DNA from: an uncultured Prevotellaceae bacterium
Lineage (GTDB): Bacteria > Bacteroidota > Bacteroidia > Bacteroidales > Bacteroidaceae
Assembly (NCBI GenBank): GCA_902786565.1
Contig: CADACW010000032.1
Span: 1-41,241, forward strand
DNA: 41,241 bases
Reading direction: 5' to 3'
Shown here: in pieces, positions 1 through 7,764 of the stretch
Position numbering within the stretch: position 1 is the first letter of the stretch
Layout of the letters: each line of letters starts with the position of its first letter
Made by a program: the position numbers and the translations under genes
The notes under the pieces: generated by a model
The model's database searches: none
Told to the model about the DNA's origin: nothing
Seen by the model: only the letters and a program-made list of their open reading frames with translations

Positions 1-544
1 TCAGTGTCATACATGCCCACAGCGGCCATCTGTTCCTCGATAGGACGAGTGTCAGATTCCACTAACTCATTGCCTAATAACGGTATCAGATACTTTGTGC
101 GCAGCAAGTCCGTGTTGATATCATTCAGCTTGGCAGCCAAACAAGGCATGGTGTCGAAGGTAGCCATGAATGACATTCTTCGTTCTGCAAGGATGCGCTC
201 TTCTGCCTCCGTAGCTATGTCACGACGTGGTCCGATACGTATAAATGTACGTCCACGATAGCGCACAGGAGGCAGGTCAGACGGACTGACCTCAGCAACC
301 AACAAATCACCTTCAGGGAACTGGAAACGGTCAACGCTCATAACAGGTATAGGCAGGATGTTTCCATTGCTGCGTATGGCTGCAATCTTCTTCAGTAAGT
401 CATCAGTGACCTTCAACCCCGACAACTCTCCGTTGTCGTAAGCACCCAATATCAGGTAGCCATTCCACCTGTTGACGTGGTTCGCTCCACACGGTAAGTT
501 TCCGTGCTATGCAGCAGTTCTTGTATCTCGTCTTTTGTTATCAT
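1..544 (-). pseudogene. AlbA_2 (Schlafen-like) ATP-binding protein, frameshifted and cut by window edge
   Basis: The minus strand reads from ATG 544-542 for 30 codons (begins MITKDEIQELL, contains VERTTST) and stops at 454-452. Another frame then continues NGYLILGAYDNGELSG to the window edge, with conserved RYRGRTFIRIGPRRDIA. Together these are the N-terminal AlbA_2 domain of the putative DNA-binding/ATP-binding regulator family common in Bacteroidales. From memory, homologs have about 15-20 residues between VERTTST and NGYL (a stretch like FCQAICAFANDLP) that are absent here. The break therefore looks like a small deletion, not a point indel. The gene follows an XRE regulator and a tiny ORF whose stop overlaps its start (ATGA). 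The C-terminal part lies outside the window. Family call is fairly sure; loss of function is inferred. Confidence 0.7.
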
Positions 545-618
545 TTGACTTCGTCTTCTTCCTTCTTGCAAGGCATAGCCAAAACAAGTTTTAGCTCTGC
601 TCTTGCTTCGTGCGTCAT
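541..618 (-). CDS. 25-residue ORF coupled to the AlbA_2 pseudogene
   Basis: A short ORF (starts MTHEARAEL, ends EEDEVK) begins 6 nt after the stop of the XRE gene. Its TGA overlaps the ATG of the next gene in an ATGA junction, so XRE, this ORF and the AlbA_2 gene read as one translationally coupled minus-strand operon. No family is recognised and there is no membrane segment. The tight packing is the only evidence that it is translated. Confidence 0.4.
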   Translation of the reverse strand: MTHEARAELKLVLAMPCKKEEDEVK

Positions 619-624
619 TTTGAC

Positions 625-840
625 TTATTTCTCTTGATTGAATTCTTCTTGTCTCACCAACTCCTGCACAGGCACTTCAAGCGCATTTGCTATCGCAATG
701 AGGGCTTCAAGGCTGGGCTGGGTGGTGTTGGTGACCCACTTGGATATAGTTGCCTGATCCTTTCCAAGCTTATCTGCCAACCACTTGTTGTTCAGGTCAC
801 GTTCTGCAAGAACGACTCTTATACGATTTAACTTTGCCAT
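625..840 (-). CDS. Small XRE-family (Cro/C1) DNA-binding regulator
   Basis: This 71-residue protein is essentially a single Cro/C1 helix-turn-helix. The scaffold KWLADKLGKDQATISKW (about residues 19-35) holds the recognition helix, followed by TQPSLEALIAIANALEVPVQEL, the typical helix 4-5 region. Such minimal XRE proteins usually act as local repressors of the operon they head. The downstream coupled ORF and AlbA_2 gene make autoregulation likely (inference). A weak -7-like box, TATCCTTG, lies on the minus strand at 871-864. HTH call is secure; targets are unknown. Confidence 0.85.
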   Translation of the reverse strand: MAKLNRIRVVLAERDLNNKWLADKLGKDQATISKWVTNTTQPSLEALIAIANALEVPVQELVRQEEFNQEK

Positions 841-1292
841 GATTGATTTCTCTTATTTGAGGGCAAGGATACAAAAATTTATTCATAATTCAGCGTAATA
901 CGCTTAAATTTTATCGTTTGTGGTGAAAATTTGATTATTCTATCAAGTATTTGGCATCATTGCTGGCACAAACCTCTCCGAGCATAATTTAATTTGCTGG
1001 TAATTTGCTGGCAAATTGCTGAAATAAACGAAATACGGAAGTAAATTTGGTTAATATGCTGATAATCAGCGACAATTAAAATCAAGTTTAATTTGCTGGT
1101 AATTTGCCAAAGAAAGAGATAATAGAGCTCTTTTACAGGTATTCCTGAATAAGAAAGTGCCAATAGTGGCAGATTTTGATAACGAAAGTTAACGAGAGGA
1201 GTTTATTCGTTTTTGTCACTTCAAGCCTCTGTTTCGGTTGATAAATGTTAAAAGGCTGCTATACTATAACTGTTTTTTTTTACTCTAAAACC
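841..1292. other. AT-rich divergent intergenic region with a duplicated motif
   Basis: This stretch separates the minus-strand XRE operon from the plus-strand ATPase and shows no convincing gene. It contains two identical 21-bp copies with core AATTTGCTGGTAATTTGC at 988-1008 and 1087-1107, plus a half copy just after the first. They are 99 bp apart in the same direction. A minus-strand ORF across the area (1163-957) has low-complexity translation and is not believed. The copies could be regulator sites or part of a dispersed repeat. Confidence 0.45.
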
Positions 1293-1323
1293 TTTGTAAA
1301 TTCAAATTTAATTGCTATTTTTG
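1293..1323 (+). promoter_or_regulatory. Bacteroidetes-type promoter of the AAA ATPase gene
   Basis: TTTG at 1293-1296, exactly 19 nt, then TATTTTTG at 1316-1323 fits the sigma-ABfr consensus TTTG-N19-TAnnTTTG. Transcription would start near 1328-1330, leaving about 22 nt before the ATG at 1351. This supports that ATG over the upstream in-frame start at 1312, which would lie before the promoter box ends. Confidence 0.7.
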
Positions 1324-1350
1324 CAGCAATTCTACAAAATCAAATATGTA

Positions 1351-2592
1351 ATGATATTAAAAATCGAATTTGAGAATTTCTTTTCTATTAGAGATAGAAT
1401 AAGAATCGACTTCAGAGCAGGAAACATCAACACGGCTCTTGCACGGGAGTTAAGTCATAATGTGATGGAGTGGAAAGGTGTACCTGTCCTAAAAACCGTT
1501 GGGCTGTTTGGCCCCAATGCTTCAGGTAAATCAAACATTCTTAAAGCCATTACATTTTGCTGTAGAATGATTTTGGAGTCACACCTTCATAACGAAGGGG
1601 TGACATTCAACTTTGAACCTTTCAAATTTGATGGATGGCAGAAAAAGCCCAGCAAATTCCTTATTGATTTTGTCTGTGAGGATGTGGAGTATGAATACGC
1701 TTTTGAGTTGATCCGTGAACGAATCATAAGCGAAAGTCTGTTCCATTATCCTATGGGAAGACGTGCAAAGGTTTTTGTGCGTGAAGCAGAAGGTAATTAC
1801 AGTTTCGGTACTGGTGTGATGGTCAAGCCATCAGATGTGGTAATCAACACCAGCGAAAAGAATCTGTTCCTGAGCCGAGCTAGTTCGATGAACAGAGATA
1901 TCGCGCAAAAGATATATCGTTATTTTATGAATCAATTCCTGCTGGGGCTTGTGAACGTGAACGACATGATGGTATTGGACAGTTTCAATGCTTACAAGAA
2001 GGTGATACTCAAAGCACTTGAAATATGCGATACTGATATTACTGACATCGAGGCAAGGAAAGAGCAAATGCCGGCTCCTGTGGTTGTGCCTGGACAAACG
2101 GAACTATCATACAAGCTGGTTGATGTGCTTCGCTTCAAGACCTTCCATCGTAACCAAAAGGATATCATGTTCGACATGGACATGGAAGAATCTAACGGTA
2201 CAAGAAAACTGTTCCAGATTCTGATACGACTCTTGGATGTAGTAAAGAACAAGAAGAGCATTATGATGGACGAGTTTGACATGGGACTTCACACTCGTCT
2301 GGCTGATTTCATTCTCGACTTAATTCATGCTTCAGAGAACAGTCAGTTATTGTTCACGTCCCACAACACGAACCTTATCGATGTCAAACGACTAAGACGT
2401 GACCAAATTGTTTTCGTTAACAAGTCGGAACAGGGTACAACGGAAGTGTATTCTTTATATGACTTCAAGGATTTCCGTGAAAATATGGATGCCGAAAAGG
2501 GATATATACAAGGACGCTTTGATGCTGTGCCTTATGTTGATTCATCGGTATCAAGTATCATAAGTCACCCATCAGAATCATTTCGCACATAG
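1351..2592 (+). CDS. AAA family ATPase, RloA-like (AAA15), probable defence protein
   Basis: This 413-residue ATPase starts MILKIEFENFFSIRD, the usual ABC/SMC-like first strand of AAA15 proteins. Walker A is GLFGPNASGKSN (about residues 53-64). The C-terminal half has MMDEFDMGLH (Walker B, as in DE..G.H) and LLFTSHN, the H-loop. RloA-type ATPases form abortive-infection or anticodon-nuclease-like systems with RloB, and here an RloB-like remnant follows directly. The last residues, after YVDSSVSSIIS, change to an unrelated tail (HPSESFRT), suggesting that the 3' end was rejoined to foreign sequence by the deletion that removed the start of RloB. ATPase motifs look intact. Low GC relative to the central genes fits a transferred island. 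Confidence 0.8.
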   Translation: MILKIEFENFFSIRDRIRIDFRAGNINTALARELSHNVMEWKGVPVLKTVGLFGPNASGKSNILKAITFCCRMILESHLHNEGVTFNFEPFKFDGWQKKPSKFLIDFVCEDVEYEYAFELIRERIISESLFHYPMGRRAKVFVREAEGNYSFGTGVMVKPSDVVINTSEKNLFLSRASSMNRDIAQKIYRYFMNQFLLGLVNVNDMMVLDSFNAYKKVILKALEICDTDITDIEARKEQMPAPVVVPGQTELSYKLVDVLRFKTFHRNQKDIMFDMDMEESNGTRKLFQILIRLLDVVKNKKSIMMDEFDMGLHTRLADFILDLIHASENSQLLFTSHNTNLIDVKRLRRDQIVFVNKSEQGTTEVYSLYDFKDFRENMDAEKGYIQGRFDAVPYVDSSVSSIISHPSESFRT

Positions 2593-3017
2593 AAGGCACA
2601 AAGATCACACCATCGCTGGTTGAGAAACGTACAAAGGAACTCAAAATCTCTCAATGGGATAAGGTGCACACATTCCTCATGTACGACATGGATGTGCAGG
2701 CTATCAATGAGAAACTACGTAAATGTAAGGCAGAAATGCTTCTAAGCAATCCTTGTTTTGAAATATGGTTGCTCCTTCATGCTAAAGACCAGAAGGCTGC
2801 AATCGAAACGGATGCACTCATCAAAGAGTTGAAGAAAAGCGCTCCCATGTGGAAGAATTATTCCAAGTCTGCCTTTACAGAAACTCAAAAGTCTTTCTTG
2901 AACGACAAAACAGAAGTTGCTGTTGAAAGAGCTAAGAGATTGCAAGAGTTCCAGAATCCATCAACAGGTATCTACAAATTGATTGAGATGTTGCAGAAGA
3001 ACGCTAAAAATGATTAA
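2541..3017 (+). pseudogene. RloB-like protein, N-terminus missing
   Basis: The frame is open from just after a stop at 2538-2540 to TAA 3017. It reads SLVEKRTKELK, then HTFLMYDMDV (the acidic Toprim-like strand), then LLSNPCFEIWLLLH, the hallmark of the RloB family, and a C-terminal helical part ending near QKNAKND. What is absent is the N-terminal segment with the conserved EGxTE signature and any ATG near the ATPase stop; only a GTG at 2664 is available. The frame overlaps the last 50 bases of the ATPase. The simplest reading is a deletion spanning the ATPase 3' end and the RloB 5' end. A short functional form started from GTG is possible but would lack the first catalytic motif. Confidence 0.65.
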
Positions 3018-3302
3018 TCATTAAGCAAATATAATTAAAGCGAAACTGAAATAATAATGTAATGGCATCAGCGAATTACGAAAAAGCCCAAGAATTGTGG
3101 CACTCCTGACTTCGGCGATACGTCACCAAAACGGTTATATCAGCCTCTATTTTTATTTCGACTCCGTACCCCCCCTACGAGAGATGTTCCAAATACGCGA
3201 TTTTTCTGCGTCACCCAAAATCACCTTTCAAAAAGTCAAAAACTCCCTATTTATGGGCACTTTGAGAGATTGCTATTTGACGAAATGTTAAAACCGCCGA
3301 AG

Positions 3303-3689
3303 TTAGGTGTCTTCTCTAAGCCTCTCAATGACCTTTAAATCGGCGGGGAGCCATTTTATGCTGTCCAGTTCATCCCTTTTGAGCCATCTGGCGGCCTCAT
3401 GTTCGTTCAGGTGCAACGACGCTGTCAGCAGCGAACAGACATAACAGTGCATGGTCAGATGAAAAGTGGGATAGTCGTGCTCGACTGTACAGAGGCACTT
3501 GTCAATACTTATTTCCGTTGACAGCTCCTCGCGAATCTCGCGTTTCAAGGCTTCTTCGGGTGTTTCCCCCGGTTCCATTTTGCCGCCAGGAAACTCCCAC
3601 CAGTCCTTCCATTCGCCATACCCACGCTGTGTGGCGAAGACACTATTCTCTTTGCGAATGATTGCTGCTACTACTTCTATCTGTTTCAT
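3303..3689 (-). CDS. mutT: NUDIX hydrolase, MutT-like (8-oxo-dGTP diphosphatase type)
   Basis: The 128-residue protein carries a complete Nudix box at about residues 36-57: G36-x5-E42-x7-R50-E51-I-R-E54-E55-L (reads GGKMEPGETPEEALKREIR). The preceding WWEFPGGK is typical of MutT-type (deoxy)nucleoside triphosphate diphosphatases that clean oxidised dGTP from the pool. Its ATG lies 47 bp inside the 3' end of the upstream helicase gene, so the two are probably co-transcribed and both concern DNA maintenance. Substrate is inferred from family; other small NUDIX activities cannot be excluded. Confidence 0.85.
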   Translation of the reverse strand: MKQIEVVAAIIRKENSVFATQRGYGEWKDWWEFPGGKMEPGETPEEALKREIREELSTEISIDKCLCTVEHDYPTFHLTMHCYVCSLLTASLHLNEHEAARWLKRDELDSIKWLPADLKVIERLREDT

Positions 3690-6600
3690 CGTTCCTCATT
3701 TCTTCAGTTTTGTTCAATACCATGTTTGTCAAGCATACTGCGTATTCTAAAGGAGAGTTTTGAGGTTTCCAAGCCAATGTGAAACTGACTTTTGCTTCTG
3801 TGACAGCATAGCCCTTGTCCGTCCACGCCTTTAGTTTTTCCTTTCCTGTTGCTGACAGCGCTGCTATGTTTACGCCTTGCTCGTTGAGCAAATATCCGTT
3901 TTGATATTTCAGAGTGTCACCACTTCTGAGCCGAAGCACAAACTCCTTACGGCCTTTGAAGAAATCGAGTATGACATCATGCATGTTCAGGGCAATCGAA
4001 ATGGCCGCACAGTGTGCAGGCGGGTTTGTCACGAGATAGAGATTCTTTCTGGCACGTGTCAGTCCGACGTAGTAGGCGCGCATATCGCTGGCGTCTCTAC
4101 TGTCAGGAACAGGCGACAACAGGTATACCGTGTCAAACTCACGGCCTTTGGCTTTGTGGATGGTGCTTACAAATACCGACTGCTCGTCTGCTGCGATGAA
4201 GTCCTCAATGTCCGACTCAAAGATGTATTCGCGCAAGTCGCTGTGATAATAGGTGCGGTGAATTGCTTCAAAGTCGGCAAAGAAATGCTTCATGATGCTT
4301 GTCAGGGTGCTTGAGGCGTATGTCTCCAGCGTTAGTCTCTTAGCCTCTTGCCATCGCTCCGTGGGTATGATGGCTTCCGCTTCTTTGCCTCCCAGTTGCT
4401 TGAGGAAATACCTCACTTCTGCCAAATTGCCGAATCGGAAGCCTCCCATTGATTGTGCAACGGTGGCATGCAGCCCGCGGCGCTCCAGCTCGTAGGCCAC
4501 GAGCATGGCCTCTTCGTTGGTGCGGGTCAAAACAGCCGTACTGCCTTGAGTGCCGACCTCTGTCTCTGTGAGCGATTTCAGCACTACGGCCCTGCCTTCC
4601 TCGCCTGTAGCCGACTGGATGGCCGTGTGTTTCAGTCGGCCGGGTATGCGCTGTACAAAACGGTTGGCGCAATTGACGACGGCACAGGCAGAGCGATAGT
4701 TTTCGGTCATCTCGTACAGTTTGGCGCCCGCCTCGCTGACGAGCGACTGCATATAGCGTGAGTCAGAGCCACGGAAGGCATAGATGTTTTGGTCGTCGTC
4801 GCCCACAGCGATGACGCGCATCTCCTCGTTTTGCCGCATCAATGCCTGAACCAGATGGAAGTCGTCGGCCCCCATGTCCTGTGCTTCGTCGATGACCAGT
4901 ACGCTCTTGGCAATCTTCGACGGTTCCACCTCGCCCCTTTCTATCATCGCCGTAGCTCGGCTCACCACCTCTTTGGCCTCGTCCAGGCTGCCCTGTTTGC
5001 CAATGAGGTCGAAACTGTAGGAATGGAATGTCTTGATGTCCACATAATGCGCGGCATTGCCCACCAGGTCGATGAGACGCTTCTTGAACTCGGTGGCCGC
5101 AGCCCGCGAGAAGGTGAGCATCAGCAGCTGTTCGTGCTTCACGTCCTCCAGCAGCAACAGCGAGGCCAGCTTGTGCACCAACACCCGTGTCTTCCCGCTG
5201 CCGGGCCCCGCCGCCACTACGATGTATTTCGACTGTTTGTCGTCGATTATCTCACGCTGACGGTGGGACAGTTCGCCAAAGAGTTGTCTGTATTTTGCCG
5301 GTGTGATGTTCTGGTCAATCTGCGCTTTCCGCTCCTCTTTGAAGTAGTGGTTGATGAAACGGCGGAAGTCCATCGTGAAATAGTCGTTGACGAATTGGAG
5401 TGCGGCATTATAGTCGCGCACCATCAGGTTGGCATATTCGCCCACGATGTGAATTTGGCGTATGCGCTGCTTGTAGAACTCGTCCAGCAGCCGGTAATGA
5501 TCCTTGCCATAGCGGGCTCGTCGGTCGGCCAGACGGCCTATCTGCATGGTGTTGTAGATGACGATGAAACCGCCTTCAATTTTCATTAGCTCTGTCTTGG
5601 TGAGATATAGCAGGGCTTCTTCGATGTCGGCAATTGTTGGCATCTCCTTTTTCTGGCTCTCAAATATCGCAGTCTCTCTGCTGGCTATAAACCGCTGCAG
5701 CAGTTCCACTTCCGAAAAATTGACCAGTGTCATCTCCTTGCCGTTGTCTCGTTTGGCGCTCAGTGTCTCGACGATATATCGGCAGATGTCCGTCCGTTTG
5801 TCAAAGCGTGCCTTTGTCGCTTCCATTGTGGCTTGCAGTCTTACGCTCACACTCTCGCTGGCACCCAGCTCCTGCTTGCGGATATAGCCTTTCAGCGACA
5901 AGAAGTGGAGCAGCATTCGCAGGCGTTTGACATTCGAGTAGGTCAGCCCGGCCTTCTGGGCCTCTTCGTTCAGTTCCTTATAGCTGATTCTGTGCGACTG
6001 CTGCCCGATTCGCTGTAGGAGATGTTGCTCCAGTTTCAGTATGATGTCGAGGTTGCGCAGCGAGGTGCTCTTGCTGATCCATGCCTGCATGTCGCGGCTG
6101 TCGGCCAGCAGTCCGTCCTGCCGCATCAGGTTGATGTTTCTGATTACTGCAGCCTTGCTCATGCCAAGTATGTCTGCCAGATAGTCCACCCGGCTTTCTG
6201 CCTCTGCTCCTCGTCCGTCGGCTGTGGCACGTGAGCTGATGAGCGACTTGATGATGCGTGCTGCCTCTTCACGCGACTGGTCGTCGAAGAGTGGCGAGAG
6301 GGTCAATATGCGTCGGGCCTCATCCATATTCTTCACGGTGATGCCCGTTGCAAAGACGTGTGGCGAATTGCTGCCCCGCTGTATGAATCCAGCCTCCTCC
6401 AGGGCGGCGATGGCTGCCTTCACGCGTGTTTCAATGTCGTCTATATCGTCGCCCCATCCTGCCTGACGCGCTATGTCCAGCGGCGAGCAGCTGACCTTGT
6501 CCCGCTTGGCCGTAAGTTCTTTTATGGCTTTCCACACCTGCTGAATCTCACTGATGCTGAGTTTTGTCTGGTTCAGCAGTATGAAGTGCTTGTCCAGGTC

Positions 6601-7218
6601 GCTGTCGGCATAGAGCACAAAACATTCGGCCTGCATCTCCGGATTGCGCCCTGCTCGGCCGGCCTCCTGCACGTAGTTCTCCAGCGAGTCGCTGATGTTA
6701 TAATGGACCACCAGTCCGACGTCTTTCTTGTCGACGCCCATGCCGAAGGCCGATGTGGCCACAATGACCTGCGCTTCGCCGCTCATAAAGGCGTTCTGGC
6801 TCTTCACCTTCTCGGCGGCTTCCATCAAGTATAATTCCTTCCTGCCGGCAGTCAGACCGCCCCAGGCGGCCATCTCGTCGTTCAATAGGTCGCGGGCCTT
6901 TATCGAGTCGTTTACCGGATTGTTCAGCTCGTCCACCTGCAGTTTGTCGTCTTTCACTAAATGGTGATAAGGCCGCTTAGGAAACAATAGCGGCGACAGA
7001 CACAGAGTGTCGACAATGGCGTGACGGCCCTTCAGCGCCGTGTAGTGCAAGTCGTGTCGAATGATGTTATGCCCGCACACCGTGTCGCATCCTGACACAA
7101 AGGCGTCAAAGTCGGCCTTGGAGTGAGTGTGCAGCACCGCGCCGTCCTCCCTCACCGCTCCGTAGTCCGCCACTTTCCTCGTCTGCAGACTAACCTCTGT
7201 GTCAATGAATACAATCAT
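3643..7218 (-). CDS. Exonuclease/RecQ/UvrD fusion helicase with large internal in-frame deletion
   Basis: The 1191-residue chain begins with a DEDD-type exonuclease domain (FIDTEV at 4-9; GHNIIRHDL; KDDKLQVDELNNPVND). At about residue 115-140 it jumps directly to the end of a RecQ motor: motif V VATSAFGMGVDKKDV (near 152) and motif VI QEAGRAGR. RecQ motifs 0-IV, including Walker A and the DEAH-like box, are absent. The RecQ C-terminal and winged-helix region follows, then a full UvrD/Rep superfamily 1 helicase: AAGPGSGKTRV (near 665), VIDEAQD (near 776), GDDDQNIYAFRG, and YYVGLTRARKNLYL near the end. Homologs in Bacteroidales, as I remember them, are about 1600 residues with an intact RecQ part. 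The reading frame is kept, so a UvrD-active but RecQ-dead protein is plausible; an assembly collapse is the alternative. Confidence 0.8.
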   Translation of the reverse strand: MIVFIDTEVSLQTRKVADYGAVREDGAVLHTHSKADFDAFVSGCDTVCGHNIIRHDLHYTALKGRHAIVDTLCLSPLLFPKRPYHHLVKDDKLQVDELNNPVNDSIKARDLLNDEMAAWGGLTAGRKELYLMEAAEKVKSQNAFMSGEAQVIVATSAFGMGVDKKDVGLVVHYNISDSLENYVQEAGRAGRNPEMQAECFVLYADSDLDKHFILLNQTKLSISEIQQVWKAIKELTAKRDKVSCSPLDIARQAGWGDDIDDIETRVKAAIAALEEAGFIQRGSNSPHVFATGITVKNMDEARRILTLSPLFDDQSREEAARIIKSLISSRATADGRGAEAESRVDYLADILGMSKAAVIRNINLMRQDGLLADSRDMQAWISKSTSLRNLDIILKLEQHLLQRIGQQSHRISYKELNEEAQKAGLTYSNVKRLRMLLHFLSLKGYIRKQELGASESVSVRLQATMEATKARFDKRTDICRYIVETLSAKRDNGKEMTLVNFSEVELLQRFIASRETAIFESQKKEMPTIADIEEALLYLTKTELMKIEGGFIVIYNTMQIGRLADRRARYGKDHYRLLDEFYKQRIRQIHIVGEYANLMVRDYNAALQFVNDYFTMDFRRFINHYFKEERKAQIDQNITPAKYRQLFGELSHRQREIIDDKQSKYIVVAAGPGSGKTRVLVHKLASLLLLEDVKHEQLLMLTFSRAAATEFKKRLIDLVGNAAHYVDIKTFHSYSFDLIGKQGSLDEAKEVVSRATAMIERGEVEPSKIAKSVLVIDEAQDMGADDFHLVQALMRQNEEMRVIAVGDDDQNIYAFRGSDSRYMQSLVSEAGAKLYEMTENYRSACAVVNCANRFVQRIPGRLKHTAIQSATGEEGRAVVLKSLTETEVGTQGSTAVLTRTNEEAMLVAYELERRGLHATVAQSMGGFRFGNLAEVRYFLKQLGGKEAEAIIPTERWQEAKRLTLETYASSTLTSIMKHFFADFEAIHRTYYHSDLREYIFESDIEDFIAADEQSVFVSTIHKAKGREFDTVYLLSPVPDSRDASDMRAYYVGLTRARKNLYLVTNPPAHCAAISIALNMHDVILDFFKGRKEFVLRLRSGDTLKYQNGYLLNEQGVNIAALSATGKEKLKAWTDKGYAVTEAKVSFTLAWKPQNSPLEYAVCLTNMVLNKTEEMRNDETDRSSSSNHSQRE

Positions 7219-7438
7219 ATTACATTCATCATCAGATGAGTTTACTAAACGCGCACAAAATTAATTATTTTTCCACGAAACAAAGAAGGAAAACAGACTT
7301 TCTTCTATCTTTTTCTTCACTTTTGCCCCTTTTTGCTTCTTTAATGACGAAGTGCAAGGGGTTTTTCAGAAATTACGTCACAAGCAACCTCAGAAAATGG
7401 TGGTCGCCTGCCAGCTATTTGGTGAATTGGCCGGAGAC

Positions 7439-7532
7439 AAACTTAACGACTCGACGTAATTTATCTGAATTACGTCGTAATTTATATAAATTTCGTCGTA
7501 ATTTATGTAAATTACGTCGAGTCGTTAAGTTT
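7439..7532. repeat. 94-bp palindrome built from three tandem 21-bp palindromic units
   Basis: Perfect 25-bp arms lie at 7439-7463 and 7508-7532 (outer part AACTTAACGACTCGACG). The 44 nt between them are also largely self-complementary; overall about 42 of 47 positions pair, centred at 7485/7486 on TTTATATAAA. Inside are three tandem 21-mers (7453-7473, 7474-7494, 7495-7515) of the form GTCGTAATTTATnTAAATTAC, each itself nearly palindromic. It is located between divergent genes, so a shared terminator is unlikely. A mobile REP/MITE-like element or a cooperative operator are options. Confidence 0.9.
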
Positions 7533-7692
7533 TGGTTGGGGGAGACGGGTAAATAGGCCCAGCCCCGCCGATGTTTTCTTCGGGGAGGCCAATTGTGTCG
7601 CTAAGTAGATATGTGAGGATGAGGTTTAGGTGGCATTTTGAGGCAATATTTATTTTTTTTGGCTGCTTTTGTTGTTCTTTCTTTGAAAAATG

Positions 7693-7724
7693 TTTGGCTA
7701 TTACAAATATAATCAGTACTTTTG
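7693..7724 (+). promoter_or_regulatory. Promoter of the TPR/AraC regulator
   Basis: TTTG at 7693-7696 and TACTTTTG at 7717-7724 with 20 nt between match the Bacteroidetes consensus closely. The predicted start near 7731 leaves about 35 nt to the ATG at 7765 and argues against the upstream in-frame start at 7690, which overlaps the -33 element. Confidence 0.65.
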
Positions 7725-7764
7725 CACCTACAGAACTAAAACTAGCCAAAACAAGAACGATGGA

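Larger units (their letters stand above)
7219..7764. other. Divergent intergenic region
   Basis: This 546-bp region lies between the minus-strand helicase and the plus-strand regulator. It holds the large palindrome at 7439-7532 (separate entry), a small GC hairpin CCCCG/CGGGG around 7563-7586, and the regulator's promoter near 7717. Part of it (about 7318-7360) resembles the sequence before the nucleoside hydrolase promoter (21715-21755): both carry a TTTGCTTYTTTAATG-like stretch followed by AAGTGCAA. A 106-codon ORF at 7236-7556 runs straight through the palindrome and is not believed. Confidence 0.5.

Noticed and set aside
957-1163. 68-codon minus-strand ORF
   Set aside because: It runs through the duplicated AATTTGCTGG repeats, has low-complexity translation and no promoter or neighbour support.
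3062-3291. 15-codon ORF (MASANYEKAQELWHS) and a 64-codon ORF after the RloB remnant
   Set aside because: Both are short and unrecognised. The first might be the start of a lost gene, but nothing confirms this.
7236-7556. 106-codon ORF across the palindrome
   Set aside because: Its repetitive Arg/Asn/Leu translation is simply the palindromic repeat read in one frame.
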